From Humulus lupulus (Eukaryota; Streptophyta; Magnoliopsida; Rosales; Cannabaceae): a DNA stretch of 64,000 nucleotides. This document shows, piece after piece, positions 55,822 to 64,000 of this stretch. How positions within the stretch are numbered: the first letter of the stretch is position 1; each line of letters begins with the position of its first letter. Location of the stretch: the NCBI RefSeq assembly GCF_963169125.1, contig NC_084794.1:88829018-88893017 (forward strand), read 5' to 3'. The notes below the pieces were generated by a model, which did no database searches, was not told where the DNA came from, and saw only the letters and a list, made by a program, of their open reading frames with translations. The position numbers and the translations under genes are program-made.

Positions 55822-56560
55822 GTGTTCGGATGGCAGCCAACACCTCAGCCCAATGCCCAAGCATTTCTGGGATATGGGGTGCAATTTCCGGCACAGCCAT
55901 ACGTCGCTCCACCGCTTGCCCCATGATTGGCAGCTGCACCTGGAGTGACCTTCACCATGCCACATTGTATGGTCCTGCTTCTACGGGGTATGCCCCGGTC
56001 CAGTCCACCCCTTTTTCCACATACGAAGCCGCACTGATCGGGTACAGTGCTACCCCCGTCGGAGCCCAGCCTTCCCAAGCGAAGGGAACTGAGGCGAGTC
56101 TAAATCCCTCCCGGGGGAAGAGATTCGGCAAGGGCCAGAACTGGTCTGAGCTGGCTAAGACAGACAAGAGGGGCTACGAGCCCCAGTATTCGGAGTACAC
56201 TAACTTGGTGGACACCAGGGAGAACATCTTCCTGGCCACGGAAAGGGCAGTTCATTACCGGAAACCTACCCCCATGTTTAAAGGAGGAAGGAATCCGAGA
56301 GATACCAGCAAACGGTGCGTTTACCATAGGGGGTTGGGCCACACAACTGAAGAATGCCGACAACTCAAGGATGAGATCGATAATTTGATTAAGTTGGGGC
56401 ATCTCCACCAGTGGATCAAGATGCCCATGGGAGTCCCGGGCCTGTCAGCAGTCCCCGAACAATCCACGGTCCCGAGTGTCCCTGGAGCATGTCTGCCTCA
56501 GGGAGGATATGCAAAGGGTCTGGCAGTGCAGGCCCCTCAAGGGGTCCCCGCTGTGTAAGC
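55822..56560 (+). pseudogene. Tat-C gag end with zinc-binding segment
   Basis: The frame 55830-56558 begins with a part that is probably out of frame. From about 56040 it is homologous: ELAKTDKRGYEPQYSEYTNL, RGYE, HYRKPTPMF and KRCVYHRGLGHTTEECRQLK followed by DEIDNLIKLGHLHQWIKM. All metal ligands are present. Confidence 0.75.
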
Positions 56561-57433
56561 ACCCAAGCCTGGAATGCCTTACCCGTCCGGGATAGCACCC
56601 CTCGAGTAGATGGCCATGTGGCCACCATCTCGAGCGGGCCTCATCTAGGAGGGTCGTCCCAGAATGATCAAAAGCGCTACATTAGCGAGCTCGATCACGA
56701 TCAGGAGGTGTGCGCTCTAGTCCAGGCCCCAGCTCAGCGCCCGAGGCTGATGAACCTCCCTATCACCTTCACGGAAGACAATGCCCGTAACGTCCATTTC
56801 CTGCATCATGAACCTCTAGTCATAGACGCCCAGATCACCAATAAATTGGTGTCCCGGGTGCTGGTGGACAATGGAAGCTTCCTCAACATTCTGTTCGAGC
56901 CCGCCTTCACCGCGATTGGCTTGACCGAAGCAGATCTGGCATCATGCCCAACCCAGATCTACGGCTTCAATGGGGACGCGATACTCCCTATGGGAAAAAT
57001 CCAGTTGCCCGTAACTTTGGGGAGCGAGATGCAATGCTCATTCAAGTTCTGCACGTTCGTAGTAGTGGACTGCCCCACTGCTTATAATATCATTTTCGGT
57101 CGCCCCGCATTGGTCGAGTTCTGGGCTATCACTTCCATCCGTCATCTATGCATGAAATTCCCTTGCGATAACGGAGGGGTGGGAATAGTCCAGGGAGATC
57201 AGAATAGCACCCGAAAATGCTACCACGTGTCTGCCCGGCCTATCTACGTGGTCCAGGAGGAAGTCGTCGGTCCAGTTCCACCTCCTCCACCTGGAAGAAT
57301 TGTTTGGGAGGAGGATGAGCTGGAACCACGGATAGGAGATGACCACGTACCGGAGCCCGTGGAAGAGATTGAGGAGGTGTACATCAGTGACACCGACCCG
57401 ACCAGGGTAATCCAAGTTGGGAAAAATCTGTAG
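56411..57433 (+). pseudogene. pro: Tat-C protease region
   Basis: A 340-codon frame. The homologous part begins near VATISSGPHLGGSSQNDQKR (56610). LPITFTEDNARNVHFLHHEP leads to the active-site VLVDNGSFLNILF (near 56860), IYGFNGDAILPMGKIQLPVT and FVVVDCPTAYNIIFGRPALV. It ends DPTRVIQVGKNL just before the stop at 57431-57433, where RT should continue. Confidence 0.85.
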
Positions 57434-57484
57434 CAGTGGTCCGGGCCGCCATCATCGCCCAGGTAAAGGAGAACTAGGATATAG

Positions 57485-58360
57485 TTGAAAGAAAATCACA
57501 AATAAAAGTAAAGCTTATGTAATTAATTTGAAAAGTTAAAATTGTTTTCGAAATAGATATTTAACATAAAAACATCAAATCATCATGTGAACACTTAGAC
57601 AAACTTATGCAAACAAAAATAAATTAAATCTCAAGAGATAATCAAGCAAATTTTAGGATTTAAATTTTTTTTTTTTAGAGATTTAAAGTATTTAATGTTT
57701 AAATAAACTATATCCAAATATCACAAATTCGAATAGAATAGAAAAGTGACATATTATGAAAAATATATATTTAAACAAAACTAACTTAAAAATTAAAAAT
57801 AAAGCTTAATAATTATTTATATTTTTCTAAGAACTAAGAACAATTTCAATCATAATTCTTATCATGAGAAAATGAAAATCACCAATATATTTTTTTTCAA
57901 ACAAAACAAAGAATTTTTTTTTTTAATTTTATAACAAATAAAAAAAAACACATAAAAACAAAAGGAAAAACATATAAATAAATATATATATTTTTTTTGA
58001 ATTTTTACAACAAATGAAAAACATGCCTAAACACAAAGAAAAACACATAAACACCAAGAAAAATACATACACACTAATCACCCCCAAACTTAAATGAAAC
58101 ATTGTTCTCAATGTTGTATAAAATAGAAAAAATTAAGAACTACTCTCTTTCATGAATGCTTCCTTGATATGACTCATTTGTTTTCTTCTCTTCTTTTTCT
58201 TTTTGGGCAAGAAGTTTCCTTCGAGCTTTTTGAAAAACATGAAACAAAACACACAACAAAAGTGAAATATAAAATGAAACATAAAAATATGGGTTGCCTC
58301 CCACAAATCTCTTTAGTTTATCGTCTTTAGCTCAACTAAAATTTTTTATTTTTTTTTCTT
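57485..58360. other. Athila derivative, 3' non-coding part
   Basis: Very A+T-rich with long T and A runs. Contains CACCCCCAAACTTAAA at 58079-58094, whose complement is the conserved TTTAAGTTTGGGGGTG phrase. No gene. Confidence 0.6.
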
Positions 58361-58700
58361 TTAACCTACACCCAATCGATGGTGTAAAATTTCATTAATA
58401 GGGTGAGTTATGACTTTGATGCAAACACCATAAATAATAATTGATAACATCACACCTACAAGAAAGTTAGAAATATGCAATTTTAATGGAATATCAATAA
58501 AATACGAAAATTGTATATCTATATTAGACTCATTTTCATTTTGAGTAAATATACAAATTTGTTCATTTATGGGCTCTTGAGATATAATTATATATTTTTC
58601 ATTTTCCTCACGAGCCTCGAAAATTATTTCATCCAAATCTTTGGTTTTATTAGGGGGTTGGATGCATGTTACAAGTTCTTCAACAACTTCATTCTCCTTT
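58361..58700 (-). pseudogene. Athila derivative ORF piece with a hydrophobic segment
   Basis: Minus-strand frame of 91 codons ending at 58361: an acidic start (DEIIFEAREENEK), then a hydrophobic run FLVGVMLSIIIYGVCIKVI that could span a membrane. It follows the gag remnant after a frameshift near 58720. I do not recognise the family, and the segment is short. Confidence 0.35.
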
Positions 58701-58715
58701 TCATTTTCAATTTGA

Positions 58716-59147
58716 CTATTTGGATTGGGAATGGGTTGGTTGGGATAAACTTGTTTTTTCCGACTCTATAACAGTTGCAAGTTGTCCTACTATTGTTTCA
58801 ATTTTTGAGATTGAATGAGATTGGGCTAGTAAGATTTGGTAGGTTGATTGCACAAACTGTTGTAGGGTATCCTCTAAAGATGAGCTCGTTTCTTGTTGAA
58901 TGGGATATGATAGGTCGGATTGGGCATGACTTTGATTATGTATGTTGAATTTATGCCCTATTGGAAACTGGGTATGACATAATGAAAATTTTGGATTATG
59001 GGTGGGGGCAAATGGGATATCAAAGGATTCATGCATATCATACATATCATTAGTTTCTCCATAATTTAAATTTGATTGCTCATAATAGTTGTACTCAGAA
59101 TTCCAACTATAATTAAAATGATCCATATGGTAAAAACTAAATGACAA
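58716..59147 (-). pseudogene. gag: Athila-like gag remnant
   Basis: 143 codons. The N-terminus is Tyr/Asn-rich (FNYSWNSEYNYYEQSNLNYG). The C-terminal part SLEDTLQQFVQSTYQILLAQ followed by SHSISKIETIVGQLATVIES corresponds to the end of Athila gag, where a helix with an LE.Q.GQLA pattern precedes protease. The main capsid part is missing. Non-functional or a short gag-derived product of a non-autonomous element. Confidence 0.6.
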
Positions 59148-59898
59148 ATTTTTTTTTCTTCTTTTTTAAGATGATAATTAAGGAAAAAAAATAAATAAAA
59201 TTAAGAGAACAAAAAAAAGAAATGTTAAGATATTAAACAATTATACAATAATATGATAAAAAAATAAATAAAAATAAGATAAAATTAAGTAAGATTATAA
59301 AAAATTAGGCAAGAGTAGGGAGGCATAGCATGCCATCACCATAACAAAATTAAGGTAAAAATTAGGAGGCACAAATGCCATCAACTAAATGATCAACAAA
59401 AAAAAAAAAAAAACAAGAAGGCACTAATGCCATCAACCAACACTAATAATAATAATGATAATAATAATAAAACTTAGGAGGCACTAATGCCATCAACTAA
59501 AATAAAAGCTAGGAGGCACTAATGCCATCACTAGAGGAGATAGATTGTTCATGTAGGAGGCACAAATGCACTCAACTAAAAAAACATAAAAAGTAAAAGA
59601 AAAAGAAAAAGGGTTAGGAGGCACAAATGCACTCAACTAATAAGTATGTAGGAGGCACTAAATGCCATCAACTACCAATAAATATATATAATATAATATA
59701 TATAACAATATAAATAAATATATGTATAACTTTCTTTTTTTTCTTTTTCGGGTTTTACTCTTTTTTTTTCGATTTTTTTTTTTATAGATATGTATATTTT
59801 TTACTTTACTTTTTTTTAAGATGATAGTGCAAATAAAAATAAAATAACTAGTAGAAGAATGTTACTTACCTTGTAGAAAGATCGTTTCTTTCTTGCAA
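59148..59898. other. Athila derivative 5' region with repeats
   Basis: Between the gag remnant and the primer-binding site. Contains the GGCAC...TGCC core repeats (59320-59690) and A/T runs. No gene. Confidence 0.6.
59320..59690. repeat. Interspersed 25-bp core repeat TAGGAGGCACTAATGCCATC
   Basis: Eight copies (near 59320, 59364, 59418, 59478, 59510, 59551, 59617, 59651) spaced 30-65 bases apart by A-rich linkers. Each holds GGCA and TGCC around a short loop, a potential small hairpin. Confidence 0.8.
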
Positions 59899-59917
59899 CT
59901 CCCCGGCAACGGCGCCA
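59899..59917 (-). promoter_or_regulatory. Athila primer-binding site
   Basis: On the minus strand TGGCGCCGTTGCCGGGGAG, the well-known Athila-type primer-binding sequence, lies a few bases inside the LTR end at 59924. Confidence 0.85.
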
Positions 59918-59923
59918 AAAACT

Positions 59924-61941
59924 TGTTAGACCCAAAACGGGTATGTTTTAAATTTTAAACTCGCAAGTGCACGAATCGTTTCGGAATATAATGTTCATGT
60001 AAGTACGAGGTCGAACCCATGGGAGTTGACTAACATCAAAAGAAACTATTTCAAACAAAGCAAGAATATTCTAACCTAGTTCCAAATATTTGATGAGATT
60101 TTGTTTTAGAAAAATAAAAGAAAAGTAATAAAAAGATTTAAGATTTAATAGAAAAATGGTTTTCAAATGAGATATGTAAAATAAGATTATTAAGATATTA
60201 GAATCCACAAAATGCAAGTTCAATAGTATTTATAAGTATATTGATTCCCAAGTTTAGATATAGTTTAAATAAATCACACTATACATTTTTCAAAATACAT
60301 TTTCTATTCAAGCACAAGTTACTTTAAAAAAAGGTAGGATTTTTCTTCACTTATATAAGATATAATTTCTAAGCATTAGTTGTGTTACAACCTAATGAAA
60401 CTACAAAAAATCAAAGAGATTATGTTTAGGCAAAATATGATACTTATGCTCTAAGAATTAGATGTGAACAATTTAATGAAAAACATTTAATCAAAGAATA
60501 TCATATTTTTGCATAATGAAGAACTAAGTGTAATATGCTTTAACAATCAATGATAGATGAAAAATGCATATCTTTGATAGAAAAATCCATAAACAATGTT
60601 GCACAAATGGGAAATCAACATACAACAAAAAATACTATCTAGTTACATTTTGCTTCATCATCATCATCATCTTAATAATCTTGAAAAAAGATTAGAAGCT
60701 CATAACTAGATTGAAATAAAAATTACACAATAACATACTTGACATGCTCTTCAAAAGATGAAAATGGTAGATAGAAAATAGTGAAAAGAAGAGAGAAAAA
60801 TATGAGTAGAAGATGTTGAAAAGATGAAGAAGAGCTCCCCAAATGGTCTTACAAGACTCTATTTATAGGCAAAATATGGAGATTAAATTAATCAAATTAA
60901 AATAAATAAATTGATTAATTTAATTGTGTTGGAAAGTGGTAGGATAAATAGAGTAAGTGTAAGAGTATTGGAAAGATGAAATGTTTGGTTGGGTAAAAGG
61001 TTAGTGAAAAGCTAGGGTAAAAAAATAAATTAGGAATGTTTATTTAGGTAAGAAAAATAGGGAAGAGTGAATTGATATTTGAGTGAAAAGAAAAAAATAT
61101 TGGGAAGAAAAATGTGACTTTTTGGCTTTTGGTGGCTGTGTTGGCATGGGGTGCAAATTGGGTCAGGCATTTGGAGTCAACAGCTGGCGTGGAGCTCGGT
61201 TGGACTGAAGCTGGCAGGTGGCTGAATTGGTCTTATTGATGGCTGGCCCAGGAAGGCGGTTGGATGAGGAGCTGCTGGGGCAGGGGCGTTGGGCCTGGAA
61301 GCTTGGGCGGGCCCAGGATGGAGTAGGCGTGAAGGAGCTGTGGTGTTGAGTTGCTGAGCTTGGAGTCAAGGTGATGCTGCCACGTGGTGCTTTGGAGTGG
61401 CTTGGAGTAGATGCTGCTTGCTGGAGGAAGGCTGGGAAGGAGGCAAACGGACCTTGGGCCTGGCTGGGCTGAAGTGGCAGGCGTGGGCCTGACTTGGGCT
61501 TGGAGGAAAATGCCACTTTCCTTGCTTTTCCTTTACAGAAATGCCATTTTTTCACCATTCTTCTTGCTTTTCAAGAGCAAATAACATACAAAAAAATTCC
61601 CTATAAAACAAACATAAATTAAATTAAAACTAAATATTTTCAATAATGAAATATACAACAAAAGTTAAATGAAAATATTAATTAAAATTTAATTTACTTA
61701 AACATTTAAGCTCAAAATTGCATCTTTTTACTCCTAACTTAACAATATTAATTTTAAATAATTAAGCCATAACATTTTACAATAATATAACAATAAAAAT
61801 ACACAAAAATCTATAAAATTAAAATAAACCTAATAAATTCAAAATTACTTAAAAACTTAATAAATCAATTAAAAACTCAAGAATTAAGAAACAATTAGAA
61901 CATAAAAAGTGGTAAAATAACTCTATTTTGTAGAGTTATCA
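59924..61941 (-). repeat. Athila-type LTR, minus strand
   Basis: On the minus strand it begins TGATAACTCTACAAAATAG and ends GGGTCTAACA, 2018 bp. A G+C-rich block at 61140-61540 contrasts with A+T-rich flanks and resembles that of the solo LTR at 22791-24577. The 131-codon frame on it is probably not a gene. Confidence 0.8.
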
Positions 61942-62850
61942 CCTAGCCTAGTCTCATTCGGATATGACGGGGATCGACCACAACATCATCTGCCATGCCT
62001 TGAACATCGACAAAGATGCGACCCCAGTCTGGCAAAAACGTAGGCCCTTGGGAACGGAAAGGGCCGAGGCCCTCAAGCTAGAAGTCGAAAAGCTGTCTTA
62101 GATCAACTTCATCCGCAAAGCTATATATCCCGTATGGCTAGCCAAGCCAGTTCTGGTACCAAAGTCGAACGGGACCTGGAGGACATGCATCGATTTCACG
62201 GATCTCAACAAGGCTTGCCCTAAAGATTGCTTCCCGCTTCCCCGAATCGATCAGATGGTGGATGCGACGTCCGGGTACGAGATCTTGAGTTTCATGGACG
62301 CATACTCCGGCTACAATTAGATCTCTATGCATGTAGCAGACCGGGATCATACCAGTTTCCAAACCGACAAGGGGGTATACTGCTACATCGTCATGCCCTT
62401 CGGACTCAAAAACGCCGGAGCCACCTATCAGAGGCTTGTCAACCGAATGTTCCGGGCCCAGCTAGGGCTGAACATGGAGGTCTATATTGATGACATGCTG
62501 TTCAAATCCAAAACCTCCGGGAAGCATTCTGACGACCTGGCCGAGGCCTTCGCGATCATTCGAAAGTATGGGATGAAACTGAATCCCAAAAAATGCACTT
62601 TCGGCGTGGCATCCGGGAAGTTCCTGGGGTTCATAGTGAGTTTCCGGGGAATATAAGCCAATTCGGACAAGATCAAGGCACTGATTGAAATGCCCTCTCC
62701 CTGGAAGCATAAAGACATGCAAAGTCTGACCATGGCGGATAGCCGCCTTAAGCCATTTCGTCTCGAAGCCCACAGACAAATGCATCTCGTTCTTCAATGT
62801 TCTTCAGGGAAGCCAATGTTTTGAATGGTCAATCGAGTGCGAAGAAGCTT
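61942..62850 (+). pseudogene. pol: Tat-C reverse transcriptase
   Basis: SHSDM...DHNIICHALNIDKDATP, RKAIYPVWLAKPVLVPKSNG, TWRTCIDFTDLNKACPKDCF, SFMDAYSGYN, a stop (TAG for CAG) at 62318-62320, FGLKNAGATYQRLVNRMF, and an intact YIDD box at 62483-62494. LNPKKCTFGVASGKFLGFIV follows, then a stop at 62654-62656 and a frame loss near 62735 where the helical region before RNase H should be. Confidence 0.85.
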
Positions 62851-63300
62851 TTCAAAAGATGAAAGAACATCTAGCCCAAGCACTGATATTGGCAAAGCCG
62901 GTGGACGGAGAGCCACTATACCTCTATTTGGCCATGACCGAGCACGCGATCAGCGCCACACTAGTGCGGGAGGACAAGAAAACCCAACTACCGGTGTACT
63001 ACATGAGCAAGAGGTTGTTGGGGGCGGAGTCACGATATCCGTTAATGGAAAAGTTGACATTTTTTCTGCTAATGGCATCTTGGAAGCTCCGGCTTTACTT
63101 CCAAGCCCACGCCATAAAAGTTCTGACCAACCACCCTTTGCGGAAAGTGTTGCAAAAAACTGAGTCATCAGGAAGACTCTTGAAGTGGGCTATGGAATTG
63201 AGTCAATTCCATATAGCTTACGTTCCTAGAGTCTTGATCAAGGGACAAGCCCTAGTCGACTTCATTGTGGAATGCTCCGGGATCACCGAAGGGGACGATC
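62851..63300 (+). pseudogene. Tat-C RNase H, first domain
   Basis: EHLAQALILAKPVDGEPLYL, YLAMTEHAISATLVRED, YYMSKRLLGAESRYPLMEKL and SGRLLKWAMELSQFHIAYVP, open from 62859. Confidence 0.75.
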
Positions 63301-63880
63301 CTGCAAGTCCTGCGGCGCCCGTGTGGAAGGTATTCGTGGACGGAGCCTCGAATGAAAATGGAGCAGGGGCCAGAATCATCCTAGTGTCGCCACAAGGGCA
63401 CCAGTTGCAAAACGCCATGCACTTCCATTTCAAGGCGTCGAACAACGAGGTTGAGCACGAGGCCACGTTGGCCGGGTTGCGTTTGGCCCGGGAAGTAGGG
63501 GCTGCGAACCTGGAGATCTATAGCGATTCCCAGCTGGTTGTTAGGCAAGTCTCAAGAGAATACCAAACCAAAGGGGAAAAGATGGAGGCTTACGTGACTC
63601 AGACGAGAGAAATGCTGCAAACGTTCAAGAGGCACTCCATCTGCTAGATCCCCAGGGAGCAAAACGTGTTCGCGTACACATTGGCAAAACTGGCCACCGA
63701 TGCCGAGGCGGAGCTGTCAGGACTGGTCCCCGTCAACCATCTCCCCATCCCAAGCATTCATGTCTCTGCGATCAACGCCATCGACCACTCCGCATCCTGG
63801 ATGGGACCTATTATCCACTACTTGACAACCGGCGGGTTGCCAGCGGATAGGGCCGCAACCAGGAAGCTTCAATACCAGGC
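63301..63880 (+). pseudogene. Tat-C second (archaeal-type) RNase H
   Basis: WKVFVDGASNENGAGARIIL, NNEVEHEATLAGLRLAREVG, EIYSDSQLVVRQVSREYQ. One stop (63645-63647), then IPREQNVFAYTLAKLATDAE. Frame otherwise continuous to the window end. Confidence 0.8.
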
Positions 63881-64000
63881 CCACAAATACGTCATGATGG
63901 ACGGAAAGCTCTACCGCAGAGGGTTATCCATGCCATACCTCAGATGCGTATCCAGGACTGAACTAAGCGTAATTATGCATGAAGTGCACGAAGGCTTCTG
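63881..64000 (+). pseudogene. int: Tat-C integrase, beginning (cut by window end)
   Basis: HKYVMMDGKLYRRGLSMPYL and RCVSRTELSVIMHEVHEGF, the start of the integrase zinc-finger region, with His of the HHCC motif in HEVHEG. Open to the last base. Confidence 0.8.

Larger units (their letters stand above)
57485..61941 (-). mobile_element. Athila-derived, non-autonomous element, minus strand, 3' truncated
   Basis: On the minus strand: 5' LTR (61941-59924), primer-binding site, a 5' region with a core repeat, a short gag remnant, the GGGAGGCAACCC and TTTAAGTTTGGGGGTG phrases typical of the 3' side of Athila-like elements (58290-58310 and 58080-58097), and no second LTR. No protease, RT or integrase is present. 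It splits Tat-C at the start of RT: before it the host reads to GATATA (D-I), after it GCCTAGTCTCATTCGGATATG (A-stop-S-H-S-D-M). The truncated lower border is approximate. Confidence 0.75.
53466..64000 (+). mobile_element. Tat-C: third Tat-lineage element, 3' end outside the window
   Basis: LTR, leader, gag, zinc-binding segment and protease to 57433. A minus-strand Athila derivative follows. Then come RT, RNase H, second RNase H and the beginning of integrase to the window end. It is G+C-richer than Tat-A and Tat-B and has fewer breaks in gag (449 codons open). It lies in the copia integrase gene. The first five flanking bases are GTTTC. Confidence 0.85.

Noticed and set aside
59320..59690. 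CRISPR-like repeat-spacer array
   Set aside because: Repeats vary, linkers are A-rich and unequal, and the context is a plant retrotransposon leader.
61163..61558. 131-codon minus-strand frame
   Set aside because: Inside the G+C-rich block of the Athila LTR. Pro/Ser-rich with no domain, and not kept in the related LTR.

Overview
This window is a repeat-only stretch of a flowering-plant nuclear genome, most probably a eudicot with a large, transposon-rich genome. The evidence is plant-type Ty3/gypsy elements (Tekay, Tat and Athila lineages), a Ty1/copia element, Mutator-like (MULE) and CACTA-like DNA transposons, and an A+T-rich background. I found no convincing host gene, tRNA, rRNA or CRISPR. 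The species cannot be named from the sequence.

Layout. 1-621 is A+T-rich. 622-5999 is a decayed MULE (MULE-1) with arms of about 1 kb that carries a LINE fragment. 6166-6550 is a fold-back element. From about 7.47 kb to the window end, everything lies inside one old Tat-type gypsy element (Tat-A), opened up by later insertions. A Tekay chromovirus (7798-19653, TSD AAATA) sits exactly in the TATA box of the Tat-A 5' LTR and itself holds CACTA-like debris and an unrecognised ORF. The Tat-A gag is split by a copia-type solo LTR (20556-22398) and an Athila-type solo LTR (22791-24577, TSD CTACC). Tat-A protease, RT, two RNases H and integrase run 26060-29975.

A minus-strand copia element is inserted at 30589. 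Its 3' LTR is interrupted by MULE-2 (32309-51367, 9-bp TSD TATAATTAA). MULE-2 is interrupted by a solo LTR (32781-49108, TSD TCATC), and that LTR by a second Tat element, Tat-B (32970-45517, TSD TTTGT, two 818-bp LTRs). The nest is five deep. Tat-B carries, antisense to gag-pol, a four-exon gene that reads as 730 codons with only three nonsense codons, making it the best preserved gene in the window.

The copia pol is cut at 53466 by a third Tat element, Tat-C (LTR 53466-54169, gag, protease), which is interrupted by a minus-strand Athila derivative (about 57485-61941) and then resumes with RT, RNases H and the start of integrase to 64000.

How it fits together. The coding parts are retrotransposon polyproteins and transposases, nearly all broken by stops and frameshifts. 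Many stops look like C-to-T or G-to-A changes, as expected of long-methylated DNA. Nested target-site duplications give the insertion order: Tat-A, then copia, then MULE-2, then the solo-LTR parent, then Tat-B. Tat-C entered after copia, and the Athila derivative after Tat-C.
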